The notes under the pieces were generated by a model, which ran no database searches, had not been told where the DNA came from, and saw only the letters and a list, made by a program, of their open reading frames with translations. A DNA stretch of 64,000 nucleotides, from contig NZ_JAGQBJ010000013.1 in the NCBI RefSeq assembly GCF_024345575.1, positions 1 to 64,000 of the forward strand, written 5' to 3'. The stretch's first letter is position 1. Each line of letters begins with the position of its first letter. The position numbers and the translations under genes were made by a program. The DNA comes from Cyanobium sp. Morenito 9A2 (lineage in GTDB: Bacteria > Cyanobacteriota > Cyanobacteriia > PCC-6307 > Cyanobiaceae). This document shows positions 8,667-16,464 of this stretch, one piece after another.

Positions 8667-9189
8667 GGCACAGGGTCAGAAAGGTCTCACCGCCCGGGAC
8701 GCTCACGCTCACGCTTGGCAGTGGCTGATGGTTCCAACGCAGCAGCACCTGGGGTGCCAGATGCAGCACGACCCCCCTGCGGCCATCGGCAGCGGCGACG
8801 ACCAGGGGCGGATCCGGATGCTCGATCGGCTGCGGCAGGAACACCGGCGTGCTTCCCCAGTCGGCGAAAGGCACCAGTGGTTGCCCTTCGACCTGGGAAC
8901 CATCGCCCAGATAGGTCCAGGCAAGGCTGCCGTCAACGAGGCGCAGCCGTTGGCGCTGGTAGAGCACGGGCGCATCTTCAAGCACATCGAGATGGCGCAG
9001 GCCCCATTCATCGACCGCAAACAGTTCGCCGTGGATCAGTCCATCGCCGGCCACGGCCATCGGGTAAGGGCCGAGGTCGTGGAGGCGGGCTCCGATCAGG
9101 CGCCCGCGCCCTAGGAAGGGGGCACCGCGGAGCCAGTGGTGGTTGCCCTGGCCGCGCTTGAGAGTGCCGTAGACGAAGACCCTGTCCAT
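8653..9189 (-). CDS. Gamma-glutamylcyclotransferase-like (AIG2/GGCT) protein
   Basis: Starts with MDRVFVYGTLKRGQGNHHWL, the YGTL substrate-binding motif of the GGCT/AIG2 fold, then PYPMAVAGDGLIHGELFAVD and LDVLEDAPVLYQRQRL, which supplies the family's acidic catalytic region. The fold cyclises gamma-glutamyl amines or dipeptides. The protein carries an extra C-terminal ~70 residues beyond the minimal domain. ATG 9189 is chosen because homology begins there. Its 3' end overlaps the preceding plus-strand gene by 14 bp (convergent). Confidence 0.8.
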   Translation of the reverse strand: MDRVFVYGTLKRGQGNHHWLRGAPFLGRGRLIGARLHDLGPYPMAVAGDGLIHGELFAVDEWGLRHLDVLEDAPVLYQRQRLRLVDGSLAWTYLGDGSQVEGQPLVPFADWGSTPVFLPQPIEHPDPPLVVAAADGRRGVVLHLAPQVLLRWNHQPLPSVSVSVPGGETFLTLCPTAP

Positions 9190-9289
9190 GGCGGAGAGCA
9201 CTAGCCCGCCGACACCCACCCTGGGCGCAGCGGCCAACCTGGGAACCAAAGCTAGGTTGAAGCGCTAGCCCCAGTTCCGCTATCGCCCC

Positions 9290-9664
9290 GTGGCCCACTC
9301 CCGACGCTCGCTGCTGTTGCTGATGCTCATCGGCTGGGGTGCCCCTCTCCAGGCCCAGACCCTGATGGATCTCACCACAGCCGGGGCAGCCCAGGGGGCC
9401 TTGAATGCCACTGCGATGCCGTCCTACGTCGGCGCCCTCGGCGCCGCCCGCGCCGCCGTCAGCGGCACCCAGTCGTCGTCTTTCGCTCCAGGGGGCGTGC
9501 CCAGCTCATCCTGGGCGAGGGCCGTTGGCGGCTCGGCCACCGCAGCCCCCGCCGCCCCGCCCCTGGGCACCCCGCTGACCCAGATCAATGGCCGTCTGAT
9601 CGCCACCTGCTCCAGCGGCCAGCTCTGCCTCAGTCAGATTCGCTCGGCCATGGGATTGCGCTGA
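9290..9664 (+). CDS. Small secreted protein of unknown function
   Basis: 124 residues from GTG 9290. A clear signal peptide (basic AHSRR, hydrophobic LLLLMLIGWG, cleavage after PLQAQ) is followed by an Ala/Gly/Ser-rich mature chain. The C-terminus has a cysteine pair (CSSGQLCLSQIRSAMG). I do not recognise the family. It overlaps the tail of the convergent PAP/fibrillin gene by 35 bp. Confidence 0.6.
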   Translation: MAHSRRSLLLLMLIGWGAPLQAQTLMDLTTAGAAQGALNATAMPSYVGALGAARAAVSGTQSSSFAPGGVPSSSWARAVGGSATAAPAAPPLGTPLTQINGRLIATCSSGQLCLSQIRSAMGLR

Positions 9665-10271
9665 GCGCCAGGGGATGGCGGGTCAGCGCATACACAGTGC
9701 CGGCGCTGCCCCGGCAGATGCGCAGCGCCTGATCCAGCACGGTGACATCAAGCCAGGCCGAAAAGCTTTGGCGCAGGTTGCGCTGCAGCTCAAAGGGCCT
9801 GCTGCCCAGGCACGGCCCGCTCCAACCGCCCCGCACAAAGCGCAGGCTCAACCGCTGGGGACCGATCGGCTTGATCGCTGCCAGGACCGTGATCTGCCCT
9901 CCCAGGCCCGCTGGTCCACGCAGCCTCAGCAGGTTCAGGGCGCGGCCCTGGGCGGGATCGAGGGCCTGCAGGCTCTCGGTCCAGGGTCCAAGGAGCTGCT
10001 CGGGCCCCCGGCCGCTGCTCCAGCGCAGCTGCCAAACCCCCGGCAACAGATCGGCCTGCCGCGTCAGATCGGCGGGTTGCTCGCGCTCCAGGCTTTCGAT
10101 CAAGGCGCGCAGGGACCCGGGCTGGCTTCGTTCGGGCTGTTCAAGAGTGTGCAGCAGTTGCTGACGGAGGCTGGAAGCAGGGCCCATATCAGCCAGTCTG
10201 GCAACGGCAGCAGCGTGGGGACGCCAGAGTTCAGGGAACTCGAAGCGCACCGATGATGAGCCCCAGCCCAC
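9630..10271 (-). CDS. PAP/fibrillin-domain protein (plastid-lipid-associated type)
   Basis: 213 residues. The core LLPGVWQLRWSSGRGPEQLL, LNLLRLRGPAGLGGQITVLA and QRLSLRFVRGGW follow the PAP/fibrillin pattern (GxWxLxYT-like strand, lipocalin-like barrel). Fibrillins in cyanobacteria and plastids associate with thylakoid lipids and photoprotection. The N-terminal 70 residues form a helical lead-in (LIESLEREQPADL). Start 10271 overlaps the divergent small membrane-protein gene by 19 bp. Confidence 0.75.
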   Translation of the reverse strand: MGWGSSSVRFEFPELWRPHAAAVARLADMGPASSLRQQLLHTLEQPERSQPGSLRALIESLEREQPADLTRQADLLPGVWQLRWSSGRGPEQLLGPWTESLQALDPAQGRALNLLRLRGPAGLGGQITVLAAIKPIGPQRLSLRFVRGGWSGPCLGSRPFELQRNLRQSFSAWLDVTVLDQALRICRGSAGTVYALTRHPLALSAIPWPSESD

Positions 10272-10567
10272 AAGCCATTCTTGCCGCCTCCTCCGCTTGG
10301 GTGGCAGGGCTGTTGAACGTGGTACCCGGCCTGGGCACGGGCTACATCTACCAACGACGCTGGAAGGCCTACTGGATCACCTCGGCGGTGACCAGCGCCT
10401 GGTTCGTGCTCGGCGTGGTGCTGGGGCAGGGGGCCGAGGTCGAGGCGGTGCAGCAGAACCAACTGATCGGTCTGGGGGGCCTGCTGCTCGTGGCCGGCGT
10501 CACCGCAGCAGAGGCGGCCGTGGCGGTGAAGCGGGTGCGCCAGGCGAAGGTGAATCCCCCCGCTTGA
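10253..10567 (+). CDS. Small membrane protein, unknown function
   Basis: 104 residues with two or three hydrophobic helices. LNVVPGLGTGYIYQRRWKAY resembles the turn of TM2-domain-like small membrane proteins, followed by an SAVTSAWFVLGVVLG helix and an LIGLGGLLLVAGVTAAEA helix. Function unknown. It is divergent from and overlaps the PAP/fibrillin start, and lies 33 bp before arfB, so the two may be cotranscribed. Confidence 0.6.
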   Translation: MMSPSPQAILAASSAWVAGLLNVVPGLGTGYIYQRRWKAYWITSAVTSAWFVLGVVLGQGAEVEAVQQNQLIGLGGLLLVAGVTAAEAAVAVKRVRQAKVNPPA

Positions 10568-10600
10568 GCGGCTGGCAGCCTGGTGAGCCAAGGGAAGACG

Positions 10601-11041
10601 ATGGCCGCCGATCTCAAACTGACGGAAACGCTGACGATCCCCGTGCGAGAGCTGGCCTGGCGTTTTTCTCGGGCGTCGGGTCCGGGGGGCCAGGGGGTGA
10701 ACACCACCGACTCGCGGGTCGAGTTGGTGTTCCCCCTGGCCGCCTCCGAGGCCCTGCCGCCGCAGCTTCAGCAGCGCGCCCTGCGGCGGCTGGCGGGGCG
10801 GCTGGTGGAGGGCACGCTGGTGATCACCGCCAGCGAAGAGCGCTCCCAATGGCTGAACCGCCAGGCAGCCCTGCGGCGGCTGCAGGAGTTGCTGCGCTGG
10901 GCGATCAGCCCACCCCCCCCACCGCGGCGGCCCACCCGCCCCACCAAGGGCTCCGTGGAGCGGCGGCTTCTGGCCAAGCGCCAGCGGGGCCGGATCAAGG
11001 GCAATCGTGGCCGGGCCGGGGGGGCTGAGGAGGAGGGTTAA
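10601..11041 (+). CDS. arfB: Alternative ribosome-rescue peptidyl-tRNA hydrolase ArfB
   Basis: Class-I release-factor-like hydrolase that frees peptidyl-tRNA from stalled ribosomes. FSRASGPGGQGVNTTDSRVE carries the catalytic GGQ near residue 28. The RF-1 core follows (RRLAGRLVEGTLVITASEER) and then a basic tail (PTKGSVERRLLAKRQRGRIK) that enters the mRNA channel. About 146 residues, normal for the family. ATG 10601 has AAGGGA at good spacing; an upstream GTG at 10583 is possible. Confidence 0.9.
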   Translation: MAADLKLTETLTIPVRELAWRFSRASGPGGQGVNTTDSRVELVFPLAASEALPPQLQQRALRRLAGRLVEGTLVITASEERSQWLNRQAALRRLQELLRWAISPPPPPRRPTRPTKGSVERRLLAKRQRGRIKGNRGRAGGAEEEG

Positions 11042-11466
11042 AAGTAGGCGTCGAGGAAGGTGCCGGGCTTGATCGTGCTGGAGAACACCGTGCCGATCAA
11101 GGACGATGCGGAACCTTTGGCGACCCAGCACACCTCCGCCTCCAACGTCAGCTCGGCATGGCTGTAGCTGTGATGAAGCACAAGCGAGCCCAGCGTGTTT
11201 TCGGCGATCGACACGGTCTGGTTGAACTGGATCCCGGCACCGGCGGGACTGATGTCCCAGAGGCGGCCCCTGATGGAGATTCCATCGGAGCTGGTGAAGG
11301 TCGCGTCCACCCTCGCAATGGCACTGGGCAGGAGCTGCCGTTTGGAGCGCGGGGGGAAATCCGTGGGTTCCGAAGGGGCGTTCAAGGGCTGATCGGCTGG
11401 AAGGGCAGGCTCGAGAACCTTGATGAGCGACCGATCGTTCTCTGGGCTGAAGGTAGGGCATGCCAT
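11038..11466 (-). CDS. PilZ-domain protein
   Basis: 142 residues from ATG 11466. RSKRQLLPSAIARVDATFTS followed by GRLWDISPAGAGIQF gives an R-rich N-motif and the DxSxxG motif of PilZ, the c-di-GMP receptor fold. The strands LGSLVLHHSYSHAELTLEAE and GTVFSSTI complete the barrel. With no fused output domain it is probably a stand-alone adaptor. The first motif (RSKRQ) departs from RxxxR, so c-di-GMP binding is likely but not certain. Its stop overlaps the arfB stop (convergent). Confidence 0.7.
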   Translation of the reverse strand: MACPTFSPENDRSLIKVLEPALPADQPLNAPSEPTDFPPRSKRQLLPSAIARVDATFTSSDGISIRGRLWDISPAGAGIQFNQTVSIAENTLGSLVLHHSYSHAELTLEAEVCWVAKGSASSLIGTVFSSTIKPGTFLDAYF

Positions 11467-11560
11467 CGGGTCTGAGTAGCCCCTCGCCCTGGGCCGCCCC
11501 GGGCGCCCTGAGCGCTGCCCCGCGGCAAGGGCTCTGCAGCCCGAGGGCCGCAGGGCAGCC

Positions 11561-12001
11561 TCAGCGCTGGATGGAGGGCGCATCAGGGATTGCATTGCCC
11601 AGCAGCTCCACGATCCAGGGGGCGGGAATGCGCTCGATGGCGCCGGTGTCGATGTCGATCACCCGGGCGAAGCACTGGGCGGCGCGCTGGCCGCGGCTGA
11701 GGTCGCAGATGCGGCCGATGAACCACGGTCGGCCGGCCATGGCCACCACCGCCAGGTGACCGGGGCGGGCATCGCGGAAGCGCTGGGGCCGGGCCCTGCG
11801 AAGGGGCTCGACGGCGGGGTCCATCTGCCCGGGCTTCAACGGGTTGGTCTGGGGCTGCCCCTTGCTCCCCATGCTGGCCTGGCTGGAGCTGATCGGGTCG
11901 TTGCCGGGGCGAGCTGGTGGCCGTCGCGGGGCGCTGCTCTGCCGGACTGAGCTCTGCCGGTCGCTGCCCTGGAGCGTGCCGTCGAAACAGGAGGGCGCCA
12001 T
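11561..12001 (-). CDS. Conserved-looking protein of unknown function, possible SOS gene
   Basis: 146 residues. The N-terminal 75 are low-complexity (Ser/Pro/Arg-rich). The C-terminal half looks folded: GHLAVVAMAGRPWFIGRICD, AAQCFARVIDIDTGAIERIP, APWIVELLGNAIPDAP. I do not recognise the family. A site matching the cyanobacterial LexA box lies 30-43 bp upstream of the start, so damage-inducible expression is plausible. The start could be internal, since the low-complexity part may not be translated. Confidence 0.55.
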   Translation of the reverse strand: MAPSCFDGTLQGSDRQSSVRQSSAPRRPPARPGNDPISSSQASMGSKGQPQTNPLKPGQMDPAVEPLRRARPQRFRDARPGHLAVVAMAGRPWFIGRICDLSRGQRAAQCFARVIDIDTGAIERIPAPWIVELLGNAIPDAPSIQR

Positions 12002-12030
12002 GGGGGAGAAGGGGACGCAGCGCCCATGTT

Positions 12031-12044
12031 AGTACGCCTGTACT
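12031..12044. promoter_or_regulatory. LexA-type SOS box
   Basis: AGTACGCCTGTACT fits every position of the cyanobacterial LexA consensus RGTACNNNDGTWCB, and its GTAC half-sites form a palindrome. It lies 30 bp upstream of the minus-strand gene starting at 12001 and faces no plus-strand gene for over 1 kb, so the minus-strand gene is the likely target. Chance occurrence is possible, since the match is judged by eye. Confidence 0.6.
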
Positions 12045-12262
12045 GATTCCGCCATGGGGTGAGCTGGGCGTCTCTCCGGTGGTCTCGGCGTGACCCAGAT
12101 CGTGACCTTGGACAGGCTCGCCGCCCCCAGTCCCAGGCCCCTGACGCCGCTTCGGGGGGTGACGGCCTTAAGACGCCCTTGATGGAGATCGAGATCGAAG
12201 GCCGGTTGCCTTGGCGGCTGCGTCGCCTGGTCCGGGCTTCGGCCGGCACGCTGGGCCCCAGG

Positions 12263-12514
12263 TCACCGGCCCCGCCACCCCTGGGGCGGTGCGTCCGGCA
12301 GATCCCCGGGGCGCTTGATCCGACCCTGGAGCTCCAGGCCCAGGGCGGCCCAGGTCAAGGTCCAGAGGGCAACGGTGGCGGCGGTGCCCAGCTGCCCGGT
12401 TTCGAGCGAGTAGACCCCGGCCCGGATCAGTCCTGCGTCGATCAGGGAGCCGCCGGTGCCCCAGATCAGGATCCAGCCCAGCAGCAGGGCGATGCGTCGG
12501 AGCATGGGACTCAT
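12263..12514 (-). CDS. Small two-helix membrane protein
   Basis: 83 residues with two hydrophobic segments (RRIALLLGWILIWGTGGSLI and TAATVALWTLTWAALGLELQ) and a polar C-terminus. Family not recognised. Its ATG overlaps the TGA of the upstream gene ending at 12511, so the two are probably an operon. Confidence 0.55.
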   Translation of the reverse strand: MSPMLRRIALLLGWILIWGTGGSLIDAGLIRAGVYSLETGQLGTAATVALWTLTWAALGLELQGRIKRPGDLPDAPPQGWRGR

Positions 12515-13092
12515 GGGTCGGTGGCGGAGAAGTGGCAGCGCAGCATGGCCAGGGCCTCATCGGGCAGACCCAGGAAGCGATCGAACCAGGCTTCACCACT
12601 GGGTGGGATGGTCGCCACTCCGACCAGCCGCGCGGAGCCGTCGGCCGCCAGGGGTGCTCCGCAGGTGGTGTGCCGGCGGCCGCGCACGGTTCCGGTGCGG
12701 AGTTCGGTGTCCACCAGCAGGGGCGGGGCTCGGTAGAGGGAGCCGATGGCGAAGTGGAAGCGCGCCTGGAACCGCAGCGCCAGCTCACCGGTGGCGGCAT
12801 CGAGGCTTCCCTCCAGCCGCTTGGCGTCGATCACGATCGACAGACCCGGCGGCAGGGGCAGGCCCAGGAAGCGCGCGGTGCGCCAGCTGAGCGCCGGGAT
12901 CGACAGGGAGGCCGGATCGAACACCAGCGCCTGCGGCCCCGCTGCCGCCGAGGGCCCCAGCAGCCCGCGGCCGCGCCCGCCGCGGGCGTCGTAGCGGAAG
13001 GGTGGATAAGCGCCGATCACCAGGGCGCAAGCCTCGCTGGTGGAGAGCTGCAGATGGGTCGTTGCTGATGTCGCCTCGGTGGATGGACTCAC
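12511..13092 (-). CDS. Conserved-looking protein of unknown function
   Basis: About 193 residues from GTG 13092; the frame is open to 13329, but that would run into the divergent gene's promoter. Visible segments include SEACALVIGAYPPFRYDARG, ALVFDPASLSIPALSWRTAR and a beta-rich part with conserved-looking acidic and aromatic positions (LSIVIDAKRLEGSLDAATGE, LRFQARFHFAIGSLYRAPP). No catalytic motif or signal peptide is evident. It is followed with a 4-bp overlap by the small membrane-protein gene, which suggests a shared role at the membrane. Confidence 0.55.
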   Translation of the reverse strand: MSPSTEATSATTHLQLSTSEACALVIGAYPPFRYDARGGRGRGLLGPSAAAGPQALVFDPASLSIPALSWRTARFLGLPLPPGLSIVIDAKRLEGSLDAATGELALRFQARFHFAIGSLYRAPPLLVDTELRTGTVRGRRHTTCGAPLAADGSARLVGVATIPPSGEAWFDRFLGLPDEALAMLRCHFSATDP

Positions 13093-13212
13093 GGATGCCG
13101 TCGACGGACGCAACCGGCTGACCCTACCCAGGTTGGGCAGCGGCAGGACACGAGCCCTCGCCGACCCGCTGGAGGCCGTGCTGGAGTGGTTCGAACACGG
13201 AAGGATCGACCC

Positions 13213-13692
13213 ATGACCGCAGCTGGAGAGCACAAGCTGGATCGCGACCGCGACCTGCTGCGGATCCTCTCCTGGGTGGCCTGGTCGGATGGGGATGTCT
13301 CGGCCGAGGAAAAGGAGCTGCTGCTGCAACTGGGAGCCGATGAAGCCCTGGCCGTCGAGGCGCCCGGGCTCGAAGCCCTCGAGGCGCTGATCCCCCGAAT
13401 CGAAGGAGAAGACGAGCGGCAGCTAGCCGTGAAGCTGGCCTACCAGCTGATTCGGATCAGCCGCCGACCGGGCGACACTTCAAGCATCAACGCACAAGAG
13501 AAGGTGGCCTACCGGCGCCTGATTGACGGCCTTGGTCTGGAGGAAGCCCAGATTCAGGAGGCCGAATGGGCCGCAGAGCAGGACCTGGCCGGCCCCACAA
13601 GCCTGCTCGGCTTCCTGGCCAGCCGGTTCAAGGGGCTGGGGGCCTGGCCGGATGCGACGCTGCTTGAAGCGCCCGGTGCCCCGAGGCTCTGA
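13213..13692 (+). CDS. TerB-like (tellurite-resistance fold) protein
   Basis: 159 residues. RDLLRILSWVAWSDGDVSAE followed by EKELLLQLGADEAL is the typical first helix pair of the TerB/DjlA-type domain, with the conserved acidic metal-site pattern WSDGDVSAEE. The second half (LAYQLIRISRRPGDTSSINA, EKVAYRRLIDGLGLEEAQI) repeats the pattern. TerB domains bind metal and are associated with membrane-stress systems; no other ter gene is present. ATG 13213 has GAAGG upstream. Confidence 0.65.
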   Translation: MTAAGEHKLDRDRDLLRILSWVAWSDGDVSAEEKELLLQLGADEALAVEAPGLEALEALIPRIEGEDERQLAVKLAYQLIRISRRPGDTSSINAQEKVAYRRLIDGLGLEEAQIQEAEWAAEQDLAGPTSLLGFLASRFKGLGAWPDATLLEAPGAPRL

Positions 13693-13868
13693 GCGAGCGG
13701 AACTTCGCCGGGCCGACCTAGCGCAGGGCCGTTTGGTTTCAGACGGGGATCATGGGGTTTCCAGAGCCCCCAGAAGACCGTCAACAAACGGACGGATGGC
13801 ACACGGAGCCCTGCCAACCGGGGCCGACGTTTCTACCTTGCAGGCGAAGCCTTGCGCGGCATCCGTTG

Positions 13869-15599
13869 ATGGCCAGCCCCTCTGGAGATGCGGTGCGCCA
13901 GCTCGCGATCGTGGACTACGACGGCCATGGCGAGGGGGGGATGGCCAACCCGAACTTCAGCCATCTGCTCGTCTGCAGCACGGCGCCGATCAATACCGAG
14001 AACGCCTACCAGGAGTTCCTTCGGCCCCCCTCCCGGCGCGGCGCCGGTCTCCCTGACCTGACGGCGGAAGCCCTGGAGGCCTTCCGCCGCAAACTGCTGG
14101 CCTTTCTGAGCGGGAGCCAGGCGAAGGGCCTGGCCGCCGTCGATCTGAAGCTCAAGCTGCTGCTCAACATTCACGGCTTCAGCACCCCTCTGCCCCGGGT
14201 GCGGGAGAACGGCTACAGGATCACCCAGTCCCAGTTTGTCAGGGCCACCGAGAATCGGGCAGCCAGCGACCACCCCTACGACGACTTCGTGCTGTTCATC
14301 GACTACGCCTGGCCGTCGGAGGCGATCCTCAATGGCGACCTGCTGCGTTCCCTGGCGGGGGCCGTTCCGGCGCCGCTCTGGGGGCTGGTGGCGCTGGGGG
14401 TGCTGCTGGTGTCCCGCTCCCCGGGCCCATGCGCTCTGATCGGCGCCGCGCTGATCGGCCTGGTCGCCGCACTTCTGGCGCTGCGGCTGGTCGCCTACTT
14501 CCGCGACCGGGAGCGGGCGGCGGGCCACGGCGTCTACGACGCCGTGGAGCTGGTGCGCTGGTTGCATGTGATCTACGCCGATGCGATCGAGGCCGTTTAT
14601 CACACCAGCGCTGAAACGATCGTCCGGCAATTGAGGGAGCGGGCGGAGGCGGAGGCGTCGGAACACAGCCCCGCCATCGGCTTGATCAAGCTCAGCCTGC
14701 TGGCCCACAGTATGGGAGCGTTCGTCGCCACCCAGACGATCCGCACCCTTTCGGATGTGTTCGACCCCAAGGCGCTCGAGCGTTGGAAGCAGATCGACCC
14801 CCGCAACGGGCCCTTCGGCCTCCGCAACCGCGCCGCCGTTGCCCCCGAGCCCGGGGCCGACGCCGACGCAGATCCCGATTCCGATCCCGCCCTCCCACGG
14901 TGCCGCATCGGCGAACTCTTCGAGCTCAGCCGGTTGGTGCTCGCCTCCCCCGACATCCCGATCTGGGCGCTCACCAACGGCCGCGCCAATCCTCTGGCCT
15001 CCTCCCTGCGCCGCTTCCAGGAGGTGTTCGTGTTCAGCAACGACGCCGACATCGTGCTGCGGCTGGCCTCCACGGTGGCCAATTCGTTCGTGACCCCGGC
15101 CCGCAGTCGCCGGGGGGGCTACCGGCTCGGAAACCTGGTGCCGCTGGATCGAGCGGCGATGTCGTCTGGTGGAGTGAGGGAACTCGAGCTGAGCCAGGTG
15201 GGCCTCAACGGGCTCGGCCGCGGCCTCAGCCTGCGGGAGGCTCCGTTCAACACGACCTCGTTGTTGGGACGGCTGACCTTGGTGGACTGCACCGACTACC
15301 GCGACAGCGGGGCCGGCTCCGCTGACGGCCAGACGAAGCGGTGGCTCAGTGCCTTCACCGCCCAGCGGCGGGGAAGCCGGATCCTCAACTACGGGGCCAC
15401 CGCCGCGATGCAGCTGGCGAGTGCGATCGGATGGGGACGCCTCGATTCCCACGGTGGCTACTTCCGGGGTGAATTCAGCCTCAACCTGATGTATGCGCTG
15501 CTGCTCTACGGCAGCAAGCACGCCAAGAAAGTTTTCCCCGAATTCGAGAAGCGCCTGCAGGAGAAGCAGATCCGTTGGTGCCCCCTCCGGGACCCCTAG
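13869..15599 (+). CDS. Alpha/beta-hydrolase-like membrane protein
   Basis: About 576 residues. The N-terminus has KLLLNIHGFSTPLPRVRENG, a strand-loop typical of alpha/beta hydrolases. Two membrane helices follow (VPAPLWGLVALGVLLVSRSP; LIGAALIGLVAALLALRLVA). Later comes the nucleophile elbow LSLLAHSMGAFVATQTIRTL (serine in AHSMG), as in DUF900-type hydrolases. A region near SNDADIVLRLAS could hold the acidic residue and NYGATAAMQ lies near the end. An acidic repeat (ADADADPDSDP) interrupts the fold. ATG 13869 is used; ATG 13941 has a much stronger purine-rich GAGGGGGGG and may be the true start. Substrate unknown. Confidence 0.6.
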   Translation: MASPSGDAVRQLAIVDYDGHGEGGMANPNFSHLLVCSTAPINTENAYQEFLRPPSRRGAGLPDLTAEALEAFRRKLLAFLSGSQAKGLAAVDLKLKLLLNIHGFSTPLPRVRENGYRITQSQFVRATENRAASDHPYDDFVLFIDYAWPSEAILNGDLLRSLAGAVPAPLWGLVALGVLLVSRSPGPCALIGAALIGLVAALLALRLVAYFRDRERAAGHGVYDAVELVRWLHVIYADAIEAVYHTSAETIVRQLRERAEAEASEHSPAIGLIKLSLLAHSMGAFVATQTIRTLSDVFDPKALERWKQIDPRNGPFGLRNRAAVAPEPGADADADPDSDPALPRCRIGELFELSRLVLASPDIPIWALTNGRANPLASSLRRFQEVFVFSNDADIVLRLASTVANSFVTPARSRRGGYRLGNLVPLDRAAMSSGGVRELELSQVGLNGLGRGLSLREAPFNTTSLLGRLTLVDCTDYRDSGAGSADGQTKRWLSAFTAQRRGSRILNYGATAAMQLASAIGWGRLDSHGGYFRGEFSLNLMYALLLYGSKHAKKVFPEFEKRLQEKQIRWCPLRDP

Positions 15600-15649
15600 G
15601 CCCCCACCTCTCATGGGCCGCCTTCGTCGACCGTGCTGCCCTGAAGTGC

Positions 15650-16294
15650 TCAGCCCTGGCGCAGGCCCTCCAGTCGGCCCTGGCTGTGGAGTTCGGCGAG
15701 GGCGTCGTAGCCGCCGATCAGTTGGCCGTCGATCGACACCTGGGGGACGCTGCCGGCCTGGGGCTCCACCAGCCGGTAGGGAATGGTGAGGGTGCGCAGC
15801 AGGCGCAGGGCCCGGGCGCAGTAGGGGCATCCCGGGAACACCGCGATCTCCACCCGCGATCCCCCGGTGGGCGGTGCCCCTGGCGCGACCGCAGGGGGTC
15901 GGGCAGCCAGGGCCGGGAGTTCAGCCGCCGCCGAAGCGGGTAGGGTCGCTGCGCCGGTGGGCAGGGGGCCATCGAGCAGGCCCACGAGCAGGTCGGCCCC
16001 CTTGAGCACCAACGTGCCGGGCTCGATGTGGCCGCCCCACACCTGGCACTCGGGATCGGAGACGCTCAGGTGCAGGTGCACTCCGGCGGGAGCGAGGGTG
16101 CCCTGCAGGGTGATGATCTCGAGTTCGCCCTGGATCAGGGTGGGCGCTGGCGCACCCGGGCACTGGAAGGCGGCCTGGGAGAGGTTGCCCACCACACCGA
16201 GCACGAAGCCGGAGGCGTTCTCCTCCGCTGCCAGCCACTCGAGCGCGCGGCGCACGTCGCTGCCGGGTTCGAGGTGGAGAGGAACGGAGCGCAT
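15650..16294 (-). CDS. PCC (DUF296) domain fused to glutaredoxin
   Basis: About 214 residues. The N-terminal ~115 residues match the PCC/DUF296 fold (RSVPLHLEPGSDVRRALEWL, SGFVLGVVGNLSQAAFQ, ITLQGTLAPAGVHLHLSVSD, WGGHIEPGTLVLKGADLLVG). A Pro/Ala linker leads to a glutaredoxin domain with the dithiol site FPGCPYCARALRLL, the cis-Pro SVPQVSIDGQ and GGYDALAELHSQGRL. Glutaredoxins reduce disulfides with glutathione. PCC domains occur in trimeric proteins of poorly known role. The fusion implies a redox job for the PCC part. ATG 16294 is preferred to TTG 16309. Confidence 0.85.
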   Translation of the reverse strand: MRSVPLHLEPGSDVRRALEWLAAEENASGFVLGVVGNLSQAAFQCPGAPAPTLIQGELEIITLQGTLAPAGVHLHLSVSDPECQVWGGHIEPGTLVLKGADLLVGLLDGPLPTGAATLPASAAAELPALAARPPAVAPGAPPTGGSRVEIAVFPGCPYCARALRLLRTLTIPYRLVEPQAGSVPQVSIDGQLIGGYDALAELHSQGRLEGLRQG

Positions 16295-16341
16295 CGGCGG
16301 CGGCGGCAACTGGACCTGGGTCAGACTAGGCAGAGGCCGGA

Positions 16342-16375
16342 CCGGCTCCGACCGGCCCGGGGCGGTCGGAGCCGG
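16342..16375. repeat. Perfect 13-bp inverted repeat between divergent genes
   Basis: CCGGCTCCGACCG (16342-16354) and its exact complement (16363-16375) flank an 8-nt loop. It lies between the divergent PCC-glutaredoxin and NDH-2 genes, with no T tract, so it is more likely an operator or mRNA leader structure than a terminator. Confidence 0.6.
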
Positions 16376-16464
16376 CGGCGGCTCTGTGCGGAGAACCCCA
16401 TCGGGCTCCGCCCAGCCCGGGCACCCTCCTTACGGTTCAATCCATTCCCCATGGGCTGGAGCAC

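Noticed and set aside
13833-15830. A 665-codon minus-strand open frame
   Set aside because: Exact antisense of the alpha/beta-hydrolase-like gene and part of the PCC-glutaredoxin gene; no recognisable fold.
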